64,000 nt of DNA from Xiheimicrobium sp033763395. GTDB taxonomy: Bacteria > Myxococcota > Myxococcia > Myxococcales > Myxococcaceae. The DNA lies in the NCBI GenBank assembly GCA_033763395.1, contig JANRKQ010000215.1:1-64000 (forward strand), written 5' to 3'. Positions within the stretch are counted from its first letter, which is position 1. The number at the start of each line of letters is the position of its first letter. The notes below the pieces were generated by a model. The model was given only the letters and a program-made list of their open reading frames with translations. It did no database searches and was not told where the DNA came from. A program made the position numbers and the translations under genes. Below are positions 50,672-61,781 of the stretch, one piece after another.

Positions 50672-52390
50672 ATGCTCGCCGTCCAGCCGTCCAGCGCCTC
50701 GACGCGCGAGCGGGGACGAACTCCCACGGTCCCCCTGCGTCAGGAGTCCCTGCATGCGGCCACCCTGGTGGCCCTCGTCGCGCTCGCGGGTGGTTGTCGG
50801 TGCCAGCGCACGAGCGCCATCGACGCGGGGGTCGGGCCTTCCCGCGAGTGGCTGAGCGGGGCGCTCGAGGCCGAGGCGGGTGCGCCGCGGCGCGGGGGCC
50901 GACTGGTGGTGCGCTCGATGACCGAGCCGGGCACGCTCAACGCCCTCGAAGGCGCGACGTCGCGCGACACGTGGACGCTGCGCATCACCCGCAACCTCGT
51001 CACCGAGTCGTTGATCAGCATCGACCCTTCGACCTTCGCGCTCGTGCCGCAGCTCGCGGCGTCGTGGAGCGACTCGGCCGATCACCGCACCAGCACCTTC
51101 ACCCTGCGCGAGGGCGTCACCTTTCACGATGGCGCGCCGCTCTCGAGTGCGGACGTGGTGGCGACGTTCACGGCCGTGCTCGACCCGTCCAGACCGACGG
51201 GCGCGGTCCGTCAGGACTTCGGCGCGCTCGAGCGAGTGACGGCGCTCGACGCGCGCACGGTGCAGCTCTCGTGGAGGGCGCCGTCTCCGTTCGCGCTCCG
51301 GCAGGTGGCGAAGCTGCCCATCCTGTCGGCGAAGCAGCTCGCCGGAGACTGGCAGGCGCTGGCGAAGGCGCCGGTCGGCACCGGCCCCTACCGGGTGGGC
51401 GCGTGGGTGAAGGGCGAGTCGCTCACGCTCGAGCGGGTGCGTGACGGCGCGCACCTCGACGCCATCGTGTTCCGCTTCGTGAAGGATCACACCGTGGCCG
51501 CGAGCCTGCTCGAGCAGGGGGCGTTCGACGTGATGACGGCCGTGCAGCCGACGCTGTGGCGCGCGCTCGAGGCGCCGACGCCTGGAAACGTGTGGGCGCA
51601 GACGAGCTACCGGCGCCTCGTGTCCGTCGACAACAGCTACTCGTACGTGGCGTGGAACCAGGCGCGGCCGGTGTTCCAGCACGTCGAGGTGCGGCGGGCG
51701 CTCGCGCACCTCTACCCGGCGGCCATCGTCGAGCAGACGGTCGATCTCGGCCTCGAGACACCCACGACGTGCCCCTTCTATGCGCTAGGCCCACAGTGCG
51801 ATCCTGCGGTGTCCGCCCTGCCCTTCTCCGTCTCGGCCGCGAAGGCGCGCCTGGAAGACGCGGGCTTCGTCGACGGCGACGGAGACGGCGTGCGCGAGCG
51901 CGAGGGCGTGCGCGCGGGCTTCACCTTCCTCGTGCCGACGACGTCGGTGCGGCTGGGCAAGGTGGTGCCGCTGCTCGAGGAGCAGGCGCGGGCGGCGGGC
52001 GTCGAGCTGCGCATCGAGAAGGTCGACGTCGCGACCCTGAACGCGCGGGTGAACGCGCGGGACTTCGACGTGGTGTCGCGCGTGTGGACGGAGTCGGATC
52101 TGGAGAGCGAGCTGTTCGGCACCTTCCACTCGTCGGCGCGGGACGGCGGGTCGAACTTCGTGGGCTACACGAGCGCCGAGGCCGACCGGCTGCTCGAGGC
52201 GATTCGTGGCGAGTGGGACGAAGGGCGGCGCCGCGAGCTCGAGCGGGCGCTCCACCGCCGGCTCTACGAAGATCAGCCGTACCTCTTCATGACGTCACGG
52301 CGCTCGCTCGACCTCGCGAAGCGGCGCGTCCACGGGCTCGTCCCCAGCGTGCTCTGGTACGACCTGCGCCGCGTGTGGGTCGAGGACTGA
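50672..52390 (+). CDS. Peptide/nickel-type ABC substrate-binding lipoprotein (SBP family 5)
   Basis: A 572-residue family 5 solute-binding protein. A lipobox (VALAGGC) follows a long n-region of about 27 residues, since no better start codon lies closer. Core motifs are TEPGTLNALEGATSRDTWTLRI, LVPQLAASWSDSADHRTSTFTLREGVTFHDGAPLSSADVV and VGTGPYRVGAW. The ligand is probably an oligopeptide or similar. No permease or ATPase gene is adjacent, so it is an orphan binding protein. Confidence 0.88.
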   Translation: MLAVQPSSASTRERGRTPTVPLRQESLHAATLVALVALAGGCRCQRTSAIDAGVGPSREWLSGALEAEAGAPRRGGRLVVRSMTEPGTLNALEGATSRDTWTLRITRNLVTESLISIDPSTFALVPQLAASWSDSADHRTSTFTLREGVTFHDGAPLSSADVVATFTAVLDPSRPTGAVRQDFGALERVTALDARTVQLSWRAPSPFALRQVAKLPILSAKQLAGDWQALAKAPVGTGPYRVGAWVKGESLTLERVRDGAHLDAIVFRFVKDHTVAASLLEQGAFDVMTAVQPTLWRALEAPTPGNVWAQTSYRRLVSVDNSYSYVAWNQARPVFQHVEVRRALAHLYPAAIVEQTVDLGLETPTTCPFYALGPQCDPAVSALPFSVSAAKARLEDAGFVDGDGDGVREREGVRAGFTFLVPTTSVRLGKVVPLLEEQARAAGVELRIEKVDVATLNARVNARDFDVVSRVWTESDLESELFGTFHSSARDGGSNFVGYTSAEADRLLEAIRGEWDEGRRRELERALHRRLYEDQPYLFMTSRRSLDLAKRRVHGLVPSVLWYDLRRVWVED

Positions 52391-52581
52391 CACGGGCGCT
52401 GTCAAGCGTCCCTCGCACCGTCGGGTGGGTCGTTCGGGCCGAAGGGGTGCGCGGCAGAGCGCGTGTGCCATACTCGCGAGCGACGTCGTTGCCCTGAGCG
52501 CAAGCTGGCAGTTCCGCGGTCCGACTCCGCGGCGGGGCAGACGGAGCATTTCGGCCACGACCCCATTTCGTGAAGGAAGCC

Positions 52582-54639
<2,058 letters not shown>

Positions 54640-54642
54640 CGA

Positions 54643-55752
54643 GTGGGACTGCGCATCGACCAGGACCACACGCGCTTCAAGGCGATCGTCCGCGGGAAGA
54701 TCAAACAGAACCTGCGCAAGTACGTGCAGCAGGGCGAGATGATCGGCAAGAAGGGAAAGGAGTTCATCTCCATTCCCGTGCCGTTCATCGACGTGCCCCG
54801 CTTCAAGCACGGCTCGCGGCAGGGCGGCGTCGGCCAGGGCGAGGGTGAGCCGGGCGATCAGTTGGGTCAAGGCCAGCCGCAGCCGGGCGACGGCAGCGGC
54901 AAGGCTGGCGAGGGTGAGGGCCAGCACGTGCTCGAGGTCGACGTCAGCCTCGAGGACCTCGCGCAGATCCTCAGTGAGGAATTGCAGCTGCCCAACATCG
55001 AGAACAAGGGCAACGACAAGATCGTCACCACGCGCATCAAGTACACGGGCATCAACACGGTGGGCCCGCAGTCGCTACGGCACTTCAAGCGCACGTTCAA
55101 GGAAGCGCTCAAGCGGCAGATCGCCACCGGCACGTACGACCCCGGCAACCCGGTCATCGTCCCCCGCCGGCAAGACGTGCGCTACCGCACGTACAAGCTC
55201 GAGAACCTGCCGCAGACGAACGCCGTCATCATCTACATGATGGACGTGTCGGGCTCGATGGGCGACGAGCAGAAAGAGATCGTTCGCATCGAGTCCTTCT
55301 GGCTCGATACGTGGTTGCGCAACCAATACAAAGGCCTCGAGACGCGCTTCATCATTCACGACGCGGTGGCGCGCGAGGTCGATCGCGACACGTTCTTCCA
55401 CACGCGCGAGTCTGGCGGGACGATGATCTCGAGCGCGTACAAGCTGTGCCGCGACATCATCAAGGCCGAGTACCCGGCGTCGTCGTGGAACATCTACCCG
55501 TTCCACTTCTCCGACGGTGACAACTGGTCGGCCGACGACACGCGGTCGTGCATCGAGCTGCTCAAGACAGACATCCTGCCCGACGTGAACCAGTTCGCGT
55601 ACGGGCAGGTCGAGTCACCGTACGGGTCGGGCCAGTTCATCAAGGATCTGCGCGAGCACCTGGGCGATCACGACAAGGTGGCCCTGAGCGAGGTCGCCGA
55701 CAAAGACGCGATCTACGGCTCCATCAAGGACTTCCTCGGCAAAGGACGATGA
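54643..55752 (+). CDS. yeaH: DUF444 family protein (YeaH/YhbH)
   Basis: A 369-residue DUF444 protein, consistently found next to PrkA. The N-terminal region (IDQDHTRFKAIVRGKIKQNLRKYV) is followed by a Gly/Gln-rich disordered loop (70-100) and a VWA-like domain with a MIDAS-type site, YMMDVSGSMGD. It probably works as a metal-dependent adaptor for PrkA. The GTG start lies three bases after the prkA stop, with AAGGAG overlapping that stop, so translation is coupled. It overlaps the next gene by four bases. Confidence 0.93.
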   Translation: MGLRIDQDHTRFKAIVRGKIKQNLRKYVQQGEMIGKKGKEFISIPVPFIDVPRFKHGSRQGGVGQGEGEPGDQLGQGQPQPGDGSGKAGEGEGQHVLEVDVSLEDLAQILSEELQLPNIENKGNDKIVTTRIKYTGINTVGPQSLRHFKRTFKEALKRQIATGTYDPGNPVIVPRRQDVRYRTYKLENLPQTNAVIIYMMDVSGSMGDEQKEIVRIESFWLDTWLRNQYKGLETRFIIHDAVAREVDRDTFFHTRESGGTMISSAYKLCRDIIKAEYPASSWNIYPFHFSDGDNWSADDTRSCIELLKTDILPDVNQFAYGQVESPYGSGQFIKDLREHLGDHDKVALSEVADKDAIYGSIKDFLGKGR

Positions 55753-56171
55753 AACCGGGCGCACCCAACAGCGTTCTGGAGCTGTTCCTCCGGCTGCCGA
55801 ACATGATCGCGCGGGAGAGCAGCCCGGTCACCCTGTTCGTCATCGGAGGCGTCTTCGCCCTCGGCGGGCTGATCCTGGTGCTGGGCGCCGGTCCGGGCCT
55901 CACCACGATCGTGCTCTGGGGCACTGGGGTGTTCGCTATCGTCAAGGGCATCCAGCGGGTCCACACGCCGCCTCCCGTCGATCCCTTCCGTCACCTGCGA
56001 CTCGATGGAGCGCCCCTTCCCATCGCGCTGTGCTTCCAGTGCCGAAGGCTCCTCGAGTTCTCGACCGAGCGGTGTCCGTTCTGTTCCAACGGCGGAGAGT
56101 GCTTTCAAGTCGCCACTGAAGTCGATCGTCGCCTCGCGCAGACGCGCCTACGCTCCGAGGAGGAGCGCTGA
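55749..56171 (+). CDS. Small membrane protein with zinc ribbon inside the prkA operon
   Basis: A 140-residue protein not normally part of the prkA-yeaH-spoVR set. Two hydrophobic segments lie at about 25-45 and 50-65 (PVTLFVIGGVFALGGLILVLG, TIVLWGTGVFAIVKG). A cytoplasmic tail carries a Cys4 zinc-ribbon-like knuckle (CFQCRRLLEFSTERCPFC) and another Cys. It overlaps the yeaH stop (ATGA) and its own TGA directly abuts the spoVR ATG, so it is locked into the operon. It could tether the complex to the membrane (inference). Confidence 0.8.
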   Translation: MKPGAPNSVLELFLRLPNMIARESSPVTLFVIGGVFALGGLILVLGAGPGLTTIVLWGTGVFAIVKGIQRVHTPPPVDPFRHLRLDGAPLPIALCFQCRRLLEFSTERCPFCSNGGECFQVATEVDRRLAQTRLRSEEER

Positions 56172-57659
56172 ATGCCCAAGTCACTCACCCCTCGCCTGAT
56201 GGATCTCAAGACCGAGATCGAAGGCTACGCCCGCACCTTCGGCCTCGACTTCTTCGAGCAGGTCTTCGAGGTGCTCACCACCGAAGAGCTCAACATGGTG
56301 GCCGCGTACGGCGGCTTCCCCACGCGCTACCCGCACTGGCGCTGGGGCATGGACTACGAGCAGCTGTCGAAGTCCTCCGAGTACGGGCTGTCGAAGATCT
56401 ACGAGCTCGTCATCAACAACGACCCCTGCTTCGCCTACCTGCTCGAGGCCAACGCCGAGGTCGACCAGAAGCTCGTCATGGCCCACGTCTACGGCCACAA
56501 CGACTTCTTCAAGAACAACTTCACCTTCAAGTTCACCAACCGGAAGATGGTCGACGAGATGGCGAACCACGCCACCCGCGTGCGCCGGTGGATCGACAAG
56601 CTCGGCGTCGAGAAGGTCGAGGAGTTCATCGACGTCGCCCTCGCGCTCGAGAACCTCATCGACCAGCACGCGCCCCACATCAAGCGCAACCCCGACCCGA
56701 AGACCGCCGAGGCGCAGATCAACACCCGCGCCGAAGGGTTCAAGGTCGACAAAGACTACATGCGGCCCTACGTGAACCCGGCCGCCTTCCTCGAAAAAGA
56801 GCGCAAGAAGATCGAGGACGAGAAGAAGCAGTCGAAGAAGTTCCCCGAGCGGCCGCAGCGCGACGTGCTGGCCTTCCTGCTCGAGCACGCGCCCATGGAG
56901 GACTGGGAGCGCGAGATCCTCTCCATCGTGCGCGAAGAGGCCTACTACTTCGCGCCCCAGGCCCAGACGAAGATCATGAACGAGGGCTGGGCCAGCTACT
57001 GGCACTCGACCATCATGACGACGCGCGCGCTGCGCGATCACGAGATTCTCGACTACGCCGACCACCACGCCGGCACCATGGCGATGCAGCAGGGCAAGCT
57101 GAACCCCGACAAGGTGGGCATCGAGCTGTTCCGAGACATCGAGGAGCGCTGGAACAAGGGCCGCTTCGGCAAGGACTGGGACGAGTGTGACGATCTGCGC
57201 GCCCGCCGCTCGTGGGACAAGAAGCTCGGCGCCGGCCGCGAGAAGATCTTCGAGGTGCGCAAGCACTACAACGACGTCACCTTCATCGACGAGTTCCTCA
57301 CGCCCGAGTTCGCCATCGAGCAGAAGCTCTTCGTCTACAACTTCAACGACAAGAAGAACTCGTGGGAGATCGCCACCCGCGAGTTCAAGAAGGTGAAGAA
57401 CAAGCTGCTCCAGTCGCTCACCAACTTCGGCCAGCCCGTCATCGACGTCGTCGACGCCAACTGGGAGAACAAGGGCGAGCTCATGCTGTCGCACAAGCAC
57501 GACGGCGTCGATCTCGACCCCGGCTACGCCAAGGAGACGCTCAAGAACCTCCAGGGCATCTGGCGACGGCCCGTGGGCATCTTCACGAAGGGCGAGGGCA
57601 AGGGCCTGCTCATGCGCCACGACGGCAGCACCTTCTCGGAGAAGAAGGTCGACCTGTAA
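56172..57659 (+). CDS. spoVR: SpoVR family protein (YcgB)
   Basis: A 495-residue SpoVR-family protein. In Bacillus subtilis SpoVR is needed for normal spore cortex formation; the biochemical role is unknown. Recognisable blocks are GLDFFEQVFEVLTTEELNMVAAYGGFPTRYPHWRWGMDYE, VYGHNDFFKNN, ILSIVREEAYYFAPQAQTKIMNEGWASYWHS and GMDYEQLSKSSEYGLSKIYELVIN. Metal-binding-type His/Glu residues are conserved. Last gene of the PrkA operon, starting directly on the upstream stop. Confidence 0.95.
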   Translation: MPKSLTPRLMDLKTEIEGYARTFGLDFFEQVFEVLTTEELNMVAAYGGFPTRYPHWRWGMDYEQLSKSSEYGLSKIYELVINNDPCFAYLLEANAEVDQKLVMAHVYGHNDFFKNNFTFKFTNRKMVDEMANHATRVRRWIDKLGVEKVEEFIDVALALENLIDQHAPHIKRNPDPKTAEAQINTRAEGFKVDKDYMRPYVNPAAFLEKERKKIEDEKKQSKKFPERPQRDVLAFLLEHAPMEDWEREILSIVREEAYYFAPQAQTKIMNEGWASYWHSTIMTTRALRDHEILDYADHHAGTMAMQQGKLNPDKVGIELFRDIEERWNKGRFGKDWDECDDLRARRSWDKKLGAGREKIFEVRKHYNDVTFIDEFLTPEFAIEQKLFVYNFNDKKNSWEIATREFKKVKNKLLQSLTNFGQPVIDVVDANWENKGELMLSHKHDGVDLDPGYAKETLKNLQGIWRRPVGIFTKGEGKGLLMRHDGSTFSEKKVDL

Positions 57660-57727
57660 CCATCTGAACCAACAGGCAAATCAACCGTTCCGAGCGGCCC
57701 GAGCCGCCGGTCATTAGGACATTCGTC

Positions 57728-58216
57728 GTGGGCCCCCTGCGCTTGTCCCTCACCGTCGACTCCACGCACCTCGAGGTGCCCGTGAGCGACTTCGAGCACC
57801 TGGCCATCGAGCTGCACTGCACGCTCATCGAGTCGCGGCGCGAGCTGACACTCTCCACGAAGCAGGGGCGCCTCACCTTCGACCGGGTCGGCCCACTGGC
57901 GCTGCTTCGTGAGGTGGCCATCACCGACGACGGCGACGGGCTCTTCACGGTCAACGTCTTCGGCCGGCTGCTGGCCGCGTACGAGGGCGAGCTGCACGCC
58001 GCCATCGTCACCGCGCCCGCCGACGTCTACCCGCCCCGCGTCACCGTGCGCCGCGGCGAGTCGAGCCATCCGCTCTTCGGCACCGTCATGCTGCCCGTCA
58101 GCCCGGCGTTGACGCCCGCCCAGCTCGCGGCCGTCGAGCAGCTCCTCGACGAGGCGAAGGCCCACTGGGAGCGCTGGCAGGCCTCGAAGGCCGGTGACGA
58201 GAACCGCTCACGGTAG
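57728..58216 (+). CDS. Hypothetical protein (162 aa)
   Basis: An unrecognised 162-residue cytoplasmic protein, beta-rich at the N-terminus (RLSLTVDSTHLEVPVSDFEHLA, VAITDDGDGLFTVNVFGRL) and helical at the C-terminus (LTPAQLAAVEQLLDEAKAHWERW). GTG start with TAGGAC seven bases upstream and no Shine-Dalgarno, so a leaderless message is possible. It follows spoVR by 68 bp but seems to have its own promoter. Confidence 0.68.
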   Translation: MGPLRLSLTVDSTHLEVPVSDFEHLAIELHCTLIESRRELTLSTKQGRLTFDRVGPLALLREVAITDDGDGLFTVNVFGRLLAAYEGELHAAIVTAPADVYPPRVTVRRGESSHPLFGTVMLPVSPALTPAQLAAVEQLLDEAKAHWERWQASKAGDENRSR

Positions 58217-58259
58217 AGCCCCCGAAGGCGCCGACTCGGTGGCAGAGTGGGCTCCACGC

Positions 58260-58682
58260 ATGGCCACCTACCGCAACCCCACGCCCACCGTGGACTGCAT
58301 CGTCGAGCTGCCCGGCGAGCGCATCGTGCTCATCAAGCGCAAGAACGAGCCCATCGGCTGGGCCCTGCCCGGTGGCTTCGTCGACGAGGGAGAACCCCTG
58401 CACGCCGCCTGTGTGCGCGAGGTGCGCGAAGAGACCGGCCTCGAGGTCGACCTCTCGGAGCAGTTCTTCACCTACTCGGACCCCTCGAGAGATCCCCGCA
58501 AGCACACCATCTCGACCGTCTACATCGGGTGGGCCGAGGGCGACCCCGTCGGCACCGACGACGCCGCCGAGGCGAAGGCCTTCTCGCTCGACGCGCTCCC
58601 GAAGGACCTCGTCTTCGACCACGGCACCATCGTCGCCGATTACGTGGCCTACAAGCGCACCGGCCGGCGCCGGAAGATTTGA
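58260..58682 (+). CDS. Nudix hydrolase (ADP-ribose pyrophosphatase-like)
   Basis: A 140-residue Nudix enzyme hydrolysing nucleoside diphosphates linked to another moiety. The complete Nudix box is visible, starting GGFVDEGEPLHAACVREV and ending REETGLEV. IVLIKRKNEPIGWALPGG precedes it, as in ADP-ribose and NADH pyrophosphatases. No signal peptide. It sits in a plus-strand run between an unknown gene and glpD without overlaps. Confidence 0.92.
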   Translation: MATYRNPTPTVDCIVELPGERIVLIKRKNEPIGWALPGGFVDEGEPLHAACVREVREETGLEVDLSEQFFTYSDPSRDPRKHTISTVYIGWAEGDPVGTDDAAEAKAFSLDALPKDLVFDHGTIVADYVAYKRTGRRRKI

Positions 58683-58718
58683 TGGCGTCTGCCGCAGCGC
58701 GGCGTAGAAACTTTCCTC

Positions 58719-60344
58719 GTGTCCGCAGTCGATTCGCCCCGCGCCCGCGCGCTCAAGTCCCTCGCTGACGAGCCGTTCGATCTGCTCGTCGTGGGCGGCG
58801 GCATCACCGGCGCCGGCATCGCCCGCGACGCGGTGCTGCGGGGCCTGAAGGTGGCGCTGGTCGAGAAGCTCGACTTCGCCGCCGGCACCTCGTCGAAGTC
58901 GACGAAGCTCATTCACGGCGGGCTGCGCTACCTCGAGCAGGGTGAGATCAAGCTCGTCTTCGAGTCGGTGAACGAGCGCAACCGCCTCATGCGGCTGGCG
59001 CGGCACCTGGTGCGCCCCCTGCCCTTCCTCGTGGCCAACTACCGGGGCGATCGCCGCTGGCTGGTGACGCTCGACGTGGGCTTGTGGCTGTACGAGGCCC
59101 TGTGCTTCTTCGGTGGGTACAAGAACCACCGCACCTACCGGGCCGCGCGCACGCTCGAGCTCGAGCCGACGCTGCGCCGCGAGGGGCTGGTGGGCGGCAT
59201 CGTCTACTACGACGCGATGACGGACGACGCGCGCATCACCCTCGAGAACGTGCTCGACGCGCAGGCCTCGGGCGCGGTGGTGGCCAACCACGTGCGGGCC
59301 GGTGCGCTGCTCACCTCGGGCGACGCCATCAGCGGCGTCACCGTCACCGACACCCTCTCGGGCGCCTCGTTCGACGTGCGCGCCAAGGTGGTGGTGAACG
59401 CGACCGGCCCCTGGAGCGACGAGGTGCGCGCGCTGGCTGGCGAGAGGCCGCTCCTGAAACCCACGAAGGGCATTCACGTCGTCGTCGACGAGAAGCGGCT
59501 GCCCGCCCGGCACGCGCTGGTGATGACGCACCCGAAGGACAAGCGGGTGATGTTCACCATTCCCTGGGGCCTCGGGCGCACCGCCATCGGCACCACGGAC
59601 ACCTTCTTCGATGGCCGCCCCGACACCGTCGAGCCGACGGCCAGCGACGTCACCTACCTCCTCGACGCGGCGAACCACTTCTACCCGGACGCGAAGCTCA
59701 CGCCCGACGACGTCATCAGCACCTGGTCGGGGCTGCGGCCGCTCCTCAAGCCCGCCGACGAGGGCGCCGGCGCGAGCCAGGTGTCGCGGGAGCACCTCAT
59801 CGTCGAGCGAAAGGGCTTCCTCACCATCGCCGGCGGCAAGCTCACCACCTACCGCACCATGTCGGCCGAGGTGGTCGACCGCGTGGTGAAGCAGCTCGGA
59901 ACGAAGGTGCCGTCGACGACGAGCGAGCGGCCGCTCCCCGGCGCGAAGGGCTTCGAAGACTCCGACGAGGCGTTTTCCCGCTTCACGGCGCAGCTGGGGC
60001 GCCCCGACGCCGAGGCCTTTACCTCGATGTACGGCGGTCGCGCGAAGGCAGTCCTCGAGCGCTGCGCGTCACCAGACGGAAGCCAGCGGCTCGATCCCGA
60101 GCTCCCGTGGTTGCTCGGCCAGGTGGACGAGTGCGTCGACGCCGAACTGGCCCAGACGCTTGATGACGTGCTGTCCCGGCGGCTGTCACTGGTGCTGCGC
60201 GCGAAGGACCAGGGCCTGGGCATCGCGCCAGTCGTCGCGCAACGCATGGCCCAGCGGCTGGGGTGGTCCGAGGCGCGCACCGCGCACGAGCTCGAGGCCT
60301 ACCGCGCCGTCGTGGCCAGCTCACGCGCCTGGCAGCGTGGCTGA
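58719..60344 (+). CDS. glpD: Aerobic glycerol-3-phosphate dehydrogenase
   Basis: A 541-residue FAD enzyme oxidising sn-glycerol 3-phosphate to dihydroxyacetone phosphate at the inner membrane and passing electrons to quinones. The FAD motif VVGGGITGAGIARDA (24-38), SSKSTKLIHGGLRYLEQGE, VVNATGPWSDEV and TIAGGKLTTYRTMSAEVVD are present, and length fits (500-570). The GTG start has TAGAAA eight bases upstream and no Shine-Dalgarno, suggesting a leaderless message. No glycerol kinase or facilitator is in view. Confidence 0.95.
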   Translation: MSAVDSPRARALKSLADEPFDLLVVGGGITGAGIARDAVLRGLKVALVEKLDFAAGTSSKSTKLIHGGLRYLEQGEIKLVFESVNERNRLMRLARHLVRPLPFLVANYRGDRRWLVTLDVGLWLYEALCFFGGYKNHRTYRAARTLELEPTLRREGLVGGIVYYDAMTDDARITLENVLDAQASGAVVANHVRAGALLTSGDAISGVTVTDTLSGASFDVRAKVVVNATGPWSDEVRALAGERPLLKPTKGIHVVVDEKRLPARHALVMTHPKDKRVMFTIPWGLGRTAIGTTDTFFDGRPDTVEPTASDVTYLLDAANHFYPDAKLTPDDVISTWSGLRPLLKPADEGAGASQVSREHLIVERKGFLTIAGGKLTTYRTMSAEVVDRVVKQLGTKVPSTTSERPLPGAKGFEDSDEAFSRFTAQLGRPDAEAFTSMYGGRAKAVLERCASPDGSQRLDPELPWLLGQVDECVDAELAQTLDDVLSRRLSLVLRAKDQGLGIAPVVAQRMAQRLGWSEARTAHELEAYRAVVASSRAWQRG

Positions 60345-60603
60345 GCGGGAACGTCGACCCCTGATTCACGGCTCCACGTCGACCAGGTCTTCCTTCGTCG
60401 GAGACCCACTCCACCACCCGCTCCGCACACGCCTCAGCGAATGGCCCCGGCCCAGGCGTGGGAGCACGCCCGAATCGTGCCCGCGTCCCGTCTTGCGCGC
60501 CGCGCCCTCGTGTCATCGGCCGGGCGAGGAGCCCTCGAGACGTACGCGCTCGAGGCCTCGAAAGACGAGACGCGCAGGGCGGCGGCCAACGCGCGACGCG
60601 CCG
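60345..60603. other. Spacer between convergent glpD and GNAT genes
   Basis: About 260 bp with no gene I can support. Open frames exist on both strands because of high GC, but none has a start, ribosome-binding site or recognisable product. Confidence 0.5.
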
Positions 60604-61092
60604 TCAGAGGGGCTTGCCCAGCCGCTCGAGCCACTGCCCGTGCGTCGCGTCGAACCGGCGAACGCCCGTCGTGCGGAAGCCTTCGCGCTCCCAGAAGGCT
60701 CTCCCGCGGGGGTTCGCGTCCAGCACCGCCAGGAAGAGCGTCGTCGACCCGGCGGCCCGCGCGAGGGCTTCGACGTGAGCGAGGAGCCGGCGGCCGTGCC
60801 CTCTCCCCTGCGCCCACCGCCCCAACACCAGGAGGCCGAGGAAGGCCTCTGGGGGCGAGGGAAAGCCGAAGGCCAGCTCGGCCAGGCCCGACAACTGCCC
60901 GTCGAGCATGAGCCCAAGCCGATGCGATCGTTCGACGTCGGCACCGGGAGGGGCATCGGTGAAGAACTCGTGGGCCTTTCGACTCGCGTCGCACGCCCCC
61001 TCGGCGAGGAGCCAGTACTCCGGAGCCGCGCGCCAGAAGGCCTCGACGAGCGGCACCTCGGACGACGAGAGGGCCCGAACCTCGAGCGTCAT
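60604..61092 (-). CDS. GNAT-family N-acetyltransferase
   Basis: A 162-residue acetyltransferase. The acetyl-CoA loop is LVLGRWAQGRGHGRRLLAHVEALARAAG (R/Q-x-x-G-x-G/A type), and FLAVLDANPRGRAFWEREGFRTTG forms the last strand-helix-strand. Substrate unknown. It overlaps the upstream gene by four bases (ATGA), so it is translationally coupled. About 260 bp without a clear gene separate it from glpD. Confidence 0.9.
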   Translation of the reverse strand: MTLEVRALSSSEVPLVEAFWRAAPEYWLLAEGACDASRKAHEFFTDAPPGADVERSHRLGLMLDGQLSGLAELAFGFPSPPEAFLGLLVLGRWAQGRGHGRRLLAHVEALARAAGSTTLFLAVLDANPRGRAFWEREGFRTTGVRRFDATHGQWLERLGKPL

Positions 61093-61760
61093 GTCTTGCG
61101 CGCGGCGCGCTCGTTTCGCCGGGCCAGGAACGAGCCCTCGAGCGGCGTCCGCGCCACGTCGCGGAAGACGACGCGCGCCGGGCCGCTGGAGACGTGGGCC
61201 ACTGTCTCGGGCGGGAGCGCGAGGAACGGCACGAGATCGGGCTTGAGCGCCGACAGGGCGAGGAGCGGCAACACGAACGCTTCCCCGTGGTCGTGGGCCT
61301 CGGCGCACGAGAGGCTCCAGCCCGAGAGGCCCTTGCTCGCGCTGCCCGGGTCGCGGCGGGTCAGCACCACGGCGTCGGCGTCCTGGGCGCAGCGGTTGAC
61401 GAGCAACGAGGTGCGCGGCGGTGCGAAGGCGAGCTCGAGCCCGACGCTCTCGTTGACGAACTTCTGCAGCATCACCTCGCGGACGGTGCGGTCGACCGCT
61501 TCGAGCCAACGCTCCTTCGGGGCGGGCTCGGGCTCTTCCACGCCGAGCGTCCCATCGGCGCGCTCGCAGAAGCGCAGCAGGTGGCCCCCGATGGCCAGCG
61601 TCTCACCGGCGTGAAACCGGGTGCCACGGGCCACGGCCGCCTCGACGTGGTTCAGAATGAGCCGCTCTCCGTCGGGGATGAGGGGCGGCTCGAGGAAGGT
61701 GACGGTGACCTCAGGGTGCCCGTGCAGGGAGCACCCCGAGGTGGTGAAGGTCGTCGTCAT
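61089..61760 (-). CDS. Hypothetical protein (223 aa) coupled to GNAT
   Basis: An unrecognised 223-residue protein. N-terminal beta-rich part (TTTFTTSGCSLHGHPEVTVTFLEPPLIPDGERLILNHVE), then a helical middle, and a C-terminal section containing SLSCAEAHDHGEAFVLPLLAL. The His/Cys cluster could bind metal but no family motif is certain. It is first of a two-gene unit with the GNAT gene. Confidence 0.72.
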   Translation of the reverse strand: MTTTFTTSGCSLHGHPEVTVTFLEPPLIPDGERLILNHVEAAVARGTRFHAGETLAIGGHLLRFCERADGTLGVEEPEPAPKERWLEAVDRTVREVMLQKFVNESVGLELAFAPPRTSLLVNRCAQDADAVVLTRRDPGSASKGLSGWSLSCAEAHDHGEAFVLPLLALSALKPDLVPFLALPPETVAHVSSGPARVVFRDVARTPLEGSFLARRNERAARKT

Positions 61761-61781
61761 GCGCGAGGGGAGCCCCTCACG

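Noticed and set aside
48809..51709. Long minus-strand frame opposite the papain-like and substrate-binding genes
   Set aside because: No domain content; both plus-strand genes have recognisable motifs.
52506..52521. Possible sigma-54 promoter before prkA
   Set aside because: TGGCAG is present but the -12 dinucleotide at the correct spacing is GT, not GC.
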